A DNA stretch of 64,000 nucleotides, from the NCBI RefSeq assembly GCF_017744045.1, contig NZ_JAGHRD010000005.1. One strand, written 5' to 3'. This stretch comes from Pelagimonas sp017744045. GTDB lineage: Bacteria; Pseudomonadota; Alphaproteobacteria; Rhodobacterales; Rhodobacteraceae. The notes beneath the pieces were generated by a model, which did no database searches, had not been told where the DNA came from, and worked only from the letters and a program-made list of their open reading frames with translations. A program made the position numbers and the translations under genes. Positions 25,559 through 33,263 of the stretch are shown here, in pieces. Position 1 is the first letter of the stretch. Each line of letters opens with the position of its first letter.

Positions 25559-26075
25559 AAGCAAAATCAACGAACCGGGCCAAAAACCCGAAGATGCACC
25601 CGCCGCGGCCAAGCCCGCAGCAGCAGAAGCCCCGCGCGCTCCGGCTGGCGATTTCAAGCCTGCCGCGCCCAAGGCCAAGCCACCTGCCTCGGTGCTGAGC
25701 CAGGACCTGCACATCACCGGCAACATCAAGACAACCGGTGACATCCAGGTCGAAGGCACTGTCGAAGGCGACATCCGTGCCCACCTGCTGACCATCGGCG
25801 AAAGCGCAACCATCAAGGGTGAAGTCATCGCCGATGACGTGGTGATCAATGGCCGCATCGTGGGCCGTGTTCGTGGTCTCAAGGTGCGCCTGACTGCGAC
25901 GGCACGTGTCGAGGGTGACATCATCCACAAGACCATCGCCATCGAATCCGGTGCCCATTTCGAAGGTTCGGTTCAGCGCCAGGACGACCCTCTCAATGGC
26001 GGCAAAGCCCGCGCAGCCGCCCCTGCGGCAGCACCGGCCCCTGCCCCAGCACCGGCGGCCAAAGCCGAGGGTTGA
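25548..26075 (+). CDS. Bactofilin (polymer-forming cytoskeletal protein)
   Basis: 175 residues. The central domain (about 50-130) has the repeating glycine/valine beta-helix pattern of bactofilins: SQDLHITGNIKTTGDIQVEG, GDIRAHLLTIGESATIKGEV, GRIVGRVRGLKV. It is flanked by Ala/Pro-rich disordered tails at both ends, as in other bactofilins. It assembles nucleotide-free filaments at the membrane. The start lies inside the end of the M23 peptidase gene, so the products are made together and probably act together in local wall remodelling. Confidence 0.95.
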   Translation: MFSKSKINEPGQKPEDAPAAAKPAAAEAPRAPAGDFKPAAPKAKPPASVLSQDLHITGNIKTTGDIQVEGTVEGDIRAHLLTIGESATIKGEVIADDVVINGRIVGRVRGLKVRLTATARVEGDIIHKTIAIESGAHFEGSVQRQDDPLNGGKARAAAPAAAPAPAPAPAAKAEG

Positions 26076-26096
26076 TCCGTCGATCAGATTGAGTTC

Positions 26097-26137
26097 AAAC
26101 GGGCAGCAGAGATTTCTGGTGCCCGTTTTTCTTTTTA
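26097..26137 (+). terminator. Intrinsic terminator after bactofilin
   Basis: Stem AACGGGCA / TGCCCGTT, with an inner CAGA..TCTG pairing, followed by TTTTTCTTTTT. It ends the peptidase-bactofilin transcript. Confidence 0.9.
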
Positions 26138-26167
26138 AGTATCCCCGAAACCCAGTTTCAAATCATG

Positions 26168-26359
26168 ATGACATCGCCAAACTGGACGCAAGCTTGTATC
26201 GCCAAAATCCGGTCGCCTGATGCAAAGGTACTTTGCCCGTATTGCAAGGACATAGAACTCGTCACTTTCGACACTCCGCCAAACTGTCAGGGCACTTTCA
26301 GTCGCGTAGTAACTTGTCCGTCCTGCGGTCCCCATGATGAGGCCCGGATTTCGCGATGA
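26168..26359 (+). CDS. Possible small zinc-ribbon protein
   Basis: About 63 residues from the second of two adjacent ATGs (MTSPNWTQACIAKIRSPDA). Two CxxC knuckles, CPYCKD and CPSCGP, about 27 residues apart look like a treble-clef or zinc-ribbon fold. No clear ribosome-binding site is seen and no known family is recognised. It lies between the bactofilin terminator and the convergent halogenase gene. It may be real or a chance ORF; the paired CPxC motifs are the only support. Confidence 0.35.
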   Translation: MTSPNWTQACIAKIRSPDAKVLCPYCKDIELVTFDTPPNCQGTFSRVVTCPSCGPHDEARISR

Positions 26360-26392
26360 AAACCTAAGTGACAGGCCTTTGCATTCTGGCCC

Positions 26393-28000
26393 TCAAAACA
26401 AACCCGCTTCCAAAGACAGATCCTCTTCGACCTCCCCCAACTTCTTGGTAACCGTCGCCTTTGGCCCCAACTCGCCGCGCAAAGCCAGCAGGATCGTTCG
26501 GTGATCCCCCTTGTAGGCAACGGTCGCGCGGGTATGGGCTGCAGATTTGCGCAGGAACTCTTTCCAGCTCTTCTCGTTCATCGCATAGGGGCGGCTAAAG
26601 GCTCCGTCGCCATAACCCATCTCATAAACCCGTTTGCCCAAAAGAACGGCCTGAAAGGTCGTATGCGTGAACAGGAAACTGGTCGGCAAATCCAAGGGCC
26701 CCGGCAGGCGGTGCTTCCACAATTCCAAATTCTCAGCCAGACGGTCCGGCACTTTCAACTGCGTGCGCGCATCGATCCAATATGGATCATCCGTGCGATT
26801 GCCCAGTTGGTAATGCAGACAGATGAAATCGCGCACCTCATTATACATGCTGTCCACGATCTTATTGTAACGGTTCTGCGTCGCCTCATCGAAATCCTGG
26901 CTGGGGAAATACATCAGCAGCCAGCGCAGCCCCATATCAATCATGTGAATAGCCGTACTTTCCAGAGGCTCGATAAAACCGCCCGAAAGACCCAGAGCCA
27001 CACAATTCTTGACCCAGGCACGCCGCGTGCGCCCGACCCGCATCGGAATAACCCGCGGTTCGGCCCCCTCAGGGGCTTTGTCGCCAAGATGGGCCATGAA
27101 CTCATCGCGGGCCTGATCATCTGTGCGATGCGCCGAGGAAAACACATAGCCGGTCCCGACACGGTTGAACAAAGGCACCGACCAAGACCACCCGGCCCCC
27201 AGCGCCGTGGAACTGGTCGCTGCCGGAATTTTTGACGGATCCTGATGCGGGATCTGAAGCGCCATGGCGCGGTCATTGCCAAGGTAATCCGCATAGCTTT
27301 CAAACGGTTCACCCAAGGCCTTTTGCAGCAGGAACCCCTGAAACCCGGTGCAATCAATCACGAATTCCACGTCATGCCGCCCGCGTTGGCGCAGTTGAAG
27401 GGCGGCGACATGGCCGCGTTCATCCAGTTCGATATCGTCGACATCATCCAGAATATGCGTCACGCCGCGCTCGCGACCAACCTCGGCCAGCATGCCTGCG
27501 AATTTGACCGCATCCAGGTGATAGGCATAGCCGACCTTCGGCATTGGATCCTCTTTCCCACCAAGCGATAGCGGGCATTTCCAGGCCTCCAACAGATCGA
27601 TCAATGGGCAAAAACTCTGGATGAAATCCCGCTTGCCCGCGCCATAGGCATGGTAGAAATACCCGGCCTCCATCCCGTCAATCATCGGTGGCGTGATGAA
27701 AGGGTTCATGTAGCTGATAAAGTCGCCCTTGTGATCCACGTTCCAATTGCGAAACATGACGCCCATCTTGATCGACGCGTTACATCGGCGAAAGAATTCC
27801 TGATCATCCAGCCCCATCTCGCGCAAAGTGGCGGGCATATTGGGCACCGTGGCCTCGCCCACACCGACGGTTGGAACATTCGGGCTCTCGATCAGTGTGA
27901 CCTTGATCTTGCGTGCCAATTTGGATCGCAAAAACGTGGCGGCCAACCACCCTGCCGTGCCTCCGCCAACAATTGTGATGGATGTGATCGGTTTTGCCAT
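26393..28000 (-). CDS. Flavin-dependent tryptophan-halogenase family protein
   Basis: 535 residues from ATG 28000, with GAGGGGG upstream. The FAD site is TIVGGGTAGWLAA at 9-21; the lysine shown in PrnA/RebH to relay HOCl (Lys79 there) aligns with Lys78 in CNASIKMGVMF; the halogenase motif WxWxIP appears as GWSWSVPL near residue 275, and the catalytic glutamate fits GGFIEPLESTAIHM. A separate flavin reductase would be needed and is not nearby. Substrate unknown: no biosynthetic cluster or TonB receptor lies beside it. It is transcribed divergently from the U32 gene. Confidence 0.88.
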   Translation of the reverse strand: MAKPITSITIVGGGTAGWLAATFLRSKLARKIKVTLIESPNVPTVGVGEATVPNMPATLREMGLDDQEFFRRCNASIKMGVMFRNWNVDHKGDFISYMNPFITPPMIDGMEAGYFYHAYGAGKRDFIQSFCPLIDLLEAWKCPLSLGGKEDPMPKVGYAYHLDAVKFAGMLAEVGRERGVTHILDDVDDIELDERGHVAALQLRQRGRHDVEFVIDCTGFQGFLLQKALGEPFESYADYLGNDRAMALQIPHQDPSKIPAATSSTALGAGWSWSVPLFNRVGTGYVFSSAHRTDDQARDEFMAHLGDKAPEGAEPRVIPMRVGRTRRAWVKNCVALGLSGGFIEPLESTAIHMIDMGLRWLLMYFPSQDFDEATQNRYNKIVDSMYNEVRDFICLHYQLGNRTDDPYWIDARTQLKVPDRLAENLELWKHRLPGPLDLPTSFLFTHTTFQAVLLGKRVYEMGYGDGAFSRPYAMNEKSWKEFLRKSAAHTRATVAYKGDHRTILLALRGELGPKATVTKKLGEVEEDLSLEAGLF

Positions 28001-28063
28001 GGCGTCCCCCTCAGGCCGGTTGACCCAAGGTAAGCAAGAAATCCGCCACATCGCCACTTTTTT

Positions 28064-28129
28064 CCTGTTTCTTTGGGCCAAAAATATCCCGGGGAGTCTC
28101 GAGCTTGCTCGAGACGGGGCAGCGCCCCT
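28064..28129 (+). repeat. Composite dispersed repeat, copy 3 (divergent gene junction)
   Basis: CCTGTTTCTTTGGGCCAAAA, then ATATCCCGGGG, a perfect stem-loop GTCTCGAGCTTGCTCGAGAC and the palindrome GGGGCAGCGCCCC. It lies between divergently transcribed halogenase and U32 genes, so it cannot be a 3' terminator for either of them. Confidence 0.88.
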
Positions 28130-28216
28130 CTCCCCCGAAACACAAGATCAGATCGCCGCATTCACAAACGCGCTGAATTCCCGTAAAGAGCCAGCTTCCC
28201 AAGCTTTGGTATCGCC

Positions 28217-29878
28217 ATGTCCTTTGATCTGACCACTCATCGTTCCGAACTTCTGATGCCTGCAGGCAATCTGCGCAAACTCAAGATGGCCATCCTTTAT
28301 GGTGCGGATGCGGTCTATCTGGGGACGCCGGATATGTCGCTGCGCACAAAGTCGGAATTCAGCCTCGAAGAGGTCATCGAAGGCGTTCAGTTTTGCCATG
28401 ATCACGGGCGGCGCGCCTATCTGACGCTGAACCTGTTCAGCCATAACAAAGACATCCCCAAGCTCGACGAATATATTGACACAGTGCGCAAGGTGCAGCC
28501 CGACGGGTTGATCATCGCTGATCCCGGCGTGTTCCAATATGTGCGCCAACGCGCGCCGGAACTGCCGCTGCATATCTCGACCCAGGCCAATATCTGTTCT
28601 TGGCTCTCGGTCGATTTCTGGAAAGCTCAAGGCGCAGAACTGGTGGTTTTGGCGCGCGAGGTATCCTATCCGGAACTGGTTGAAATCCGCGAAAAATGCC
28701 CTGATATCAAACTCGAAGCCTTCATTCACGGGGCGATGTGCATGACCTATTCCGGTCGCTGCCTTCTGTCCAACTTCATGGCGGAACGCGGGGCAAATCA
28801 GGGCAATTGCGCCAATTCCTGCCGTTGGAACTATGGGCTAAAGCTGCGTCTCAAGGATGGCACCCGCGAAGAGATCCGTATCACCGAAGAAAACGCTGAC
28901 CTGTTTGAATTCCTGCTCGAAGAAGGCTGCCGCCCCGGTGAGCTGATGCCGATCGAAGAGGATGATCGCGGCAGCTATATCCTGAATTCACGCGATCTCT
29001 GCATCATGCCGAAACTGGATGAATACCTGAAAATCGGCGTTGACAGCCTCAAGGTCGAGGGGCGCGGCAAGTCGGAATATTACGCCGCGATCGTCGCGCG
29101 GGCCTATCGCATGGCGATTGATGACTACTATGCCGACCCGGAAAACTGGGACCCCAAACCCTATATGCGCGAGCTGGAATCGGTCGGGAACCGCGGCTAT
29201 ACGCTGGCCTTTCACGAGGGACGGCTGACCAATTATTCCCATGACTACGAACACACCGCCGCCATTGCCCAGTGGGAATATGCCGGGGTCGTGACCGAGG
29301 TGACGGAGGATGCTTTCCTTGTTGAGGTCAAAAACAAGCTAACGGCTGGCGAAGTGCTGGAATTTGTCTCGCCCATCGCGCGAGACACGGTATTGCTGCG
29401 CATGTATGAGTTTGAAAATGCCGAGAATGGCAAAATGCTCGACACCGTGCATGGATCAACCAAAACCAAAATCCGCATCCCATTTACCCTGTTCGATCAC
29501 GAAGATCTGGACGAGCTGCGCGCCCGCTTCCCCGCCTTTACCGTGCTGCGCAAGGAACGCGCCTTGACCGAGGAACATTGGGCCAGGGTGCGCTTTGACA
29601 AGCTGACCCAGGGGCTGGAACTCAAGGGGCAGCGCAATGACAAGGCTTATGAAAAACGCCGCGACGCCCTGGTCGAAGAGATCGGCAAAGACGACAATGC
29701 GCGTCGGTTCAAGACCAATCGTGTTGGCGTTGATGGATGTTGTGGCAAAGGGTGCAATGGTTGCCTGATTTTCTGGCAGGACGAACAATATGCCAAGGCT
29801 CGCGAGGTCTTGTTGAAACGCAAGCAAGGCGAGCAGTTAAGCCGGGCCGAAGCGTCAGAGCTCAAGCTCCCCGGTTGA
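28217..29878 (+). CDS. U32 family protein (YegQ/TrhP-like)
   Basis: 553 residues. The N-terminal TIM-barrel region starts RSELLMPAGNLRKLKMAILY and contains the U32 signature EAFIHGAMCMTYSGRCLLSN, followed by NQGNCANSCRW. The extreme C-terminus has CCGKGCNGCLIFW. The conserved cysteines are those that, in E. coli TrhP (YegQ) and relatives, support prephenate-dependent tRNA hydroxylation at U34. It is longer than E. coli YegQ (about 453). The tRNA role is inferred from family; classification as a peptidase is historical. Confidence 0.85.
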   Translation: MSFDLTTHRSELLMPAGNLRKLKMAILYGADAVYLGTPDMSLRTKSEFSLEEVIEGVQFCHDHGRRAYLTLNLFSHNKDIPKLDEYIDTVRKVQPDGLIIADPGVFQYVRQRAPELPLHISTQANICSWLSVDFWKAQGAELVVLAREVSYPELVEIREKCPDIKLEAFIHGAMCMTYSGRCLLSNFMAERGANQGNCANSCRWNYGLKLRLKDGTREEIRITEENADLFEFLLEEGCRPGELMPIEEDDRGSYILNSRDLCIMPKLDEYLKIGVDSLKVEGRGKSEYYAAIVARAYRMAIDDYYADPENWDPKPYMRELESVGNRGYTLAFHEGRLTNYSHDYEHTAAIAQWEYAGVVTEVTEDAFLVEVKNKLTAGEVLEFVSPIARDTVLLRMYEFENAENGKMLDTVHGSTKTKIRIPFTLFDHEDLDELRARFPAFTVLRKERALTEEHWARVRFDKLTQGLELKGQRNDKAYEKRRDALVEEIGKDDNARRFKTNRVGVDGCCGKGCNGCLIFWQDEQYAKAREVLLKRKQGEQLSRAEASELKLPG

Positions 29879-30017
29879 GCCTCGACGCTGCAAAAATTTT
29901 GCAAAATTTTGGGTGCCTAGACGCGCGGTTTCAAAAAACCTGGGCGTATCACGGAGCTTAAGCCTGCCCCTGCCCCGTGCGGTGCCCCCGAGACCAAGCC
30001 CGGGGACGACGTGCGGT

Positions 30018-30974
30018 CTATTCTATCGCCGCCAAGGTTTCGAACAGCTCTTTGTCCAACGAAAGCGAGCTGTTAGGCGCGGTGAGCAATTCATCGCCGT
30101 AAAAGATCGAATTGGCCCCGGCCATGAAACACAGGATCTGATCCGAGATCGAAAACCCATCACGCCCGGCAGACAGGCGCACACGGGCCTTTGGCATCAG
30201 GATACGGGCCGTCGCCACCATGCGAATGATCTCCGGCGCACGCACCCGCGGTAAATGCCCCAAAGGCGTGCCTTTGACCGGAATCAAAGCATTGATCGGC
30301 ACGCTTTCCGGTGGCGGGGTGAAATTGGCCAGGACCGCCAGCATATCCGCCCGGTCGCGAAGGCTTTCCCCCATGCCGATAATACCGCCGCAACAGATGG
30401 ACATACCCGCAGCGCGCACATGCTCCAGCGTCTCCAACCTGTCGCGATAGGTGCGGGTGCCGATAATCTCGCCGTAGAATTCAGGCCCGGTATCGAGGTT
30501 GTGATTATAGGCGGTCAGCCCCGCCTCGGCCAAAGCTTCGGCCTGATGGCGCTGCAACATGCCAAGGGTGACACAGGCCTCCATGTCCAGCCCGCGCACG
30601 CCGCGCACCATCTCCAGCACTGCGTCAAACTCGGCCCCATCGCGCACCTTGCGCCAGGCGGCCCCCATGCAGAAACGCTCAGCCCCGGCGGATTTGGCCC
30701 GTTGCGCCATCTCGATCACCGCGTCAGGGTTCATGAAATGCTCTTTTTGCAGCCCAACCTCTTTGTGATGCGCCGATTGCGGGCAATAGGCGCAATCCTC
30801 GGGGCAGCCCCCGGTTTTCACCGATAGCAAGCTCGCCTTTTGGATGTCGGTGACGTCGTGATGTGCGCGATGGACGTCCGCCGCCTGATGTAAAAGGTCG
30901 AGCAGAGGCGCTTTTAACAGCGCCTCTGCCTGATCCGCGGTCTCGGCCACGGAGGAGTTGTTCAGATCAAACAT
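30018..30974 (-). CDS. bioB: Biotin synthase
   Basis: 318 residues. This radical SAM enzyme inserts sulfur into dethiobiotin to form biotin. The radical-SAM cysteines are Cys57, Cys61 and Cys64 in GGCPEDCAYCPQS. Further blocks are ERFCMGAAWRKVRDG, YNHNLDTGPEFYG, CCGGIIGMGES and RVRLSAGRDGFS, including residues used for the auxiliary [2Fe-2S] cluster. The start overlaps the bioY stop by 8 bp. No other bio genes (A, D, F) are in the window. Confidence 0.97.
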   Translation of the reverse strand: MFDLNNSSVAETADQAEALLKAPLLDLLHQAADVHRAHHDVTDIQKASLLSVKTGGCPEDCAYCPQSAHHKEVGLQKEHFMNPDAVIEMAQRAKSAGAERFCMGAAWRKVRDGAEFDAVLEMVRGVRGLDMEACVTLGMLQRHQAEALAEAGLTAYNHNLDTGPEFYGEIIGTRTYRDRLETLEHVRAAGMSICCGGIIGMGESLRDRADMLAVLANFTPPPESVPINALIPVKGTPLGHLPRVRAPEIIRMVATARILMPKARVRLSAGRDGFSISDQILCFMAGANSIFYGDELLTAPNSSLSLDKELFETLAAIE

Positions 30975-31530
30975 CCGTTTTGCCTCGGATGAGGTTGGTC
31001 AGTTTGGCAGGTGCAAACCAGGCCAGAACGCCGGCAAGGCAAAGCTTGACCAGATCCCCCAGAACAAAGGGGGTGACACCGTAGGCCATGACTTTGTCAG
31101 CAGGAACAAACTGCGCCAGCCAAGCCGCGCCAAGCGCGTAGATGGCCACCAGCGCGACGGGCAGTGACAGCACCATGCCCTTGCGCCCGAATTGATCCGC
31201 AGCCCATCCAACCAAAACGGCCGCCACAAGGAAGCCGAGCAGATAGCCCCCGGTCGGACCAGTCATATAAGCCAGGCCAATGCCTTTTTCCGGAGTGCCA
31301 GCAAAGACAGGCAGGCCTGCGGCACCTGCCAGCAGATAGGCACCAAAGGATTGAAAGGCAAAGCGCGCACCACCCGCCGCGCCAAGCAGCAGGACAACGG
31401 CCACCTGCATCGTCATGGGCACCGGGTAGAAGGGAACTTTGATTTTGGCCGACAGGGTCAGCAAGGCTGTGGCAAAGACAACCAGCAAGACACGGGTCAG
31501 CAATGCGTTGCGTGTGAGTGCGATCTGCAT
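30967..31530 (-). CDS. bioY: Biotin ECF transporter S component BioY
   Basis: 187 residues, about six membrane segments, with the BioY pattern: KVPFYPVPMTMQVAVVLLLG near the N-terminus, GAYLLAGAAGLPVFAG, YMTGPTGGYLLGFLVAAVL and GVTPFVLGDLVKLCLAGVLA. It binds biotin and imports it alone or with EcfAT. No ecfA or ecfT gene is adjacent. It is co-transcribed with bioB and preceded by two BioR-like boxes. Confidence 0.95.
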   Translation of the reverse strand: MQIALTRNALLTRVLLVVFATALLTLSAKIKVPFYPVPMTMQVAVVLLLGAAGGARFAFQSFGAYLLAGAAGLPVFAGTPEKGIGLAYMTGPTGGYLLGFLVAAVLVGWAADQFGRKGMVLSLPVALVAIYALGAAWLAQFVPADKVMAYGVTPFVLGDLVKLCLAGVLAWFAPAKLTNLIRGKTDV

Positions 31531-31542
31531 TGGGCTTTCCTT

Positions 31543-31552
31543 TTATCGATAT
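31543..31552. promoter_or_regulatory. BioR-like operator, proximal
   Basis: TTATCGATAT, one mismatch from the BioR consensus TTATMKATAA, 12 bp upstream of the bioY ATG. The position would allow repression of bioY-bioB. Confidence 0.65.
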
Positions 31553-31582
31553 TTTTACAAGTACGGTTAAATTCTCACCTTT

Positions 31583-31592
31583 TTATCGATAT
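31583..31592. promoter_or_regulatory. BioR-like operator, distal
   Basis: Second TTATCGATAT, exactly 40 bp from the first and in the same orientation. A 40-bp spacing is close to four helical turns, so both would lie on one DNA face. Confidence 0.65.
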
Positions 31593-31687
31593 AAAATAGT
31601 AACCTGCAAGATGAATTTTGCAACGACACGGGGACAGCCCCCTCTGACGCTGCAATCAGTTCTGAATTATCTATGATTTAAGGCAGC

Positions 31688-32287
31688 TCACCCGCGCGAC
31701 AAATGCCGCTTTAAAACCGCAGAAGCCGTTGCTCCGTCGCCCTTTTTCATTGCCAAGGTTATGGCAAGGTGGTCCGGATCACTTTTGCGACGCCAGCCTT
31801 GGCTCCATTTGACATGAAAATGCCAGGCCGAAAGATTTTGTAGATTTTCTGCCGTCTTCAACAGACGTTTGCGCCCACAGGGGCGCAGAATCGCCAGGTG
31901 AAAGTCGCGGTTGGCACGCTCCCATGACACCGCATCCTGCGCGCGATCGCAGCTCAGACGTAGATCGTCAATTTCGGAAAGCTGCGCCGGTGTCACCCTG
32001 GACGCGGCCAGAGACACGGCAAAAGGTTCCAGAGCCAGGCGCATATCGCGAATGTCGCGAAGATCGTCAGAGCTCAGCTTGACCACGCGCACGCCGCGAC
32101 GTGGGACCGCTTCGGCCAGTTCCATGGTCACCAATTGCCCCAGGGCCTCGCGCACGGGTACATGGGAACACTCAAAGCGTTTCGCGATGTGATCCTGCGC
32201 CAAACGGTCGCCGGGCTGAAAATCCGAGCGGATGATTTCTTCGGCGAGGGTCTGTGCGATTTTGGTGGAGAGCGGGATATCAGCCAT
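31688..32287 (-). CDS. bioR: GntR/FCD-family regulator, probable BioR
   Basis: 199 residues. The N-terminal winged helix has LAEEIIRSDFQPGDRLAQDH and VPVREALGQLVTMELAEAVPRRGVRVV, the GntR signature; the C-terminal half is an all-helical FCD ligand-binding domain (residues about 75-195). Position directly upstream of bioY-bioB, and two BioR-like boxes in the gap, support its identity as BioR, the alphaproteobacterial biotin repressor. Without the context it would be just a GntR regulator. Confidence 0.8.
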   Translation of the reverse strand: MADIPLSTKIAQTLAEEIIRSDFQPGDRLAQDHIAKRFECSHVPVREALGQLVTMELAEAVPRRGVRVVKLSSDDLRDIRDMRLALEPFAVSLAASRVTPAQLSEIDDLRLSCDRAQDAVSWERANRDFHLAILRPCGRKRLLKTAENLQNLSAWHFHVKWSQGWRRKSDPDHLAITLAMKKGDGATASAVLKRHLSRG

Positions 32288-32339
32288 GGCGGCAACTTAT
32301 CCGCGCACGCGCCCCTTCTGCAAGCCGATAGCAAAGACC

Positions 32340-32924
32340 TTAGGCGTCCAATTCTGCGTCCCAATACAGGTAATCCACCCAGCTGTCATGCAGATGGTTT
32401 GGCGGGAAACGCCGCCCCATGTTCAAAAGCTCTTGTGCCGACGGTTGACGCGGAGGTTTGAACAGCGACATTCCGGTTTGGCGCAGACTGCGCGATCCTT
32501 TTTTGAGGTTGCACGGCGAACAGGCCGCCACCACATTTTCCCAACTGGTGATCCCGCCCGCTGCCCGCGGCACCACGTGATCAAAGGTCAAATCCCCCTT
32601 GGCCCCGCAATACTGACAGCGAAACTCATCCCTCAAAAAAAGATTAAAGCGCGTGAAGGCCACGCGCTTTCTCGGTTTTACATAATCTTTGAGGACAACC
32701 ACACTGGGTATTCGCAGCGTCATACTGGGGCTGCGCACCACCTCGTCATATTCAGCGACTATATCGACCCGGTCGAGAAAGGCCGCTTTGACCGCATCCT
32801 GCCAGGGCCAAAGGCTGAGCGGGTAATAGGAAAGCGGACGATAATCCGCATTCAACACCAATGCAGGATGTTGTTTGAGCGCACCCGGCTCGCGTACAAA
32901 TTCTGTCCTGAAATCACCATCCAT
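32340..32924 (-). CDS. HNH endonuclease family protein
   Basis: 194 residues. The C-terminal half is an HNH fold: CQYCGAKGDLTFDHVVPRAAGG with the DH of the His-Asn-His site, ENVVAACSPCN as the second zinc knuckle and the final His/Asn part. The N-terminal LVLNADYRPLSYYPLSLWPW block is typical of a conserved proteobacterial HNH protein not linked to restriction genes. The biological role is unknown. A small GC hairpin (GGGGCGG/CCGCCCC at 32968-32984) lies 44 bp upstream of the start, in its 5' region. Confidence 0.88.
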   Translation of the reverse strand: MDGDFRTEFVREPGALKQHPALVLNADYRPLSYYPLSLWPWQDAVKAAFLDRVDIVAEYDEVVRSPSMTLRIPSVVVLKDYVKPRKRVAFTRFNLFLRDEFRCQYCGAKGDLTFDHVVPRAAGGITSWENVVAACSPCNLKKGSRSLRQTGMSLFKPPRQPSAQELLNMGRRFPPNHLHDSWVDYLYWDAELDA

Positions 32925-33263
32925 TGGGGACTCTTCCCTCGCCCTGTCTGCTTTACAACAAGCGACCGGGGCGGGGACCGCCCCAACCTCTGTAACACTA
33001 TATCTCGCGTTTGGACTAAGGCAACCCCCGCTAGATACAGTATTGTCCCTGTGGATAAGACGATTCTGTTACGGGTGTGTGACAGGCAGTATTGCGGGTC
33101 TGATCCCTGAAGGCATCCAATGCAGAATGGGAAAAATAAAGACGGATCCCAAGCGGGGTTTAGAAATGCTCCGCTATGCCGTAACAGGGTCAAAGCGAAC
33201 CCTGTGTCAGAGTCGGTAATTTATAAAAACGCGCCATGCTGTGACACAAGAATGCGCTCTCGC
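32925..33263. other. Gene-free stretch with two hairpins
   Basis: No ORF here has family support. Two structures are visible: GGGGCGG-GGA-CCGCCCC at 32968-32984 and ACAGGGT, 8-base loop, ACCCTGT at 33184-33205. The second lies downstream of the WD40/protease gene on the minus strand and could be its 3' end. The tract TGTGGATAAGACGATTCTGTTACGG is AT-richer than the surroundings. No promoter or RNA family could be fixed. Confidence 0.5.

Noticed and set aside
29971..30017. CCCCCGAGACCAAGCCCGGGG as another copy of the composite repeat
   Set aside because: It shares GC character only; it lacks the left box and the GGGGCAGCGCCCC end.
31630..31642. GGGGACAGCCCCC as a seventh repeat copy
   Set aside because: Only the terminal palindrome-like part is present; the diagnostic TTTCTTTGGGCC and CCCGGGG boxes are missing.
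31531..31687. Riboswitch before bioY
   Set aside because: No conserved RNA fold seen; two BioR-like DNA boxes explain the control better.
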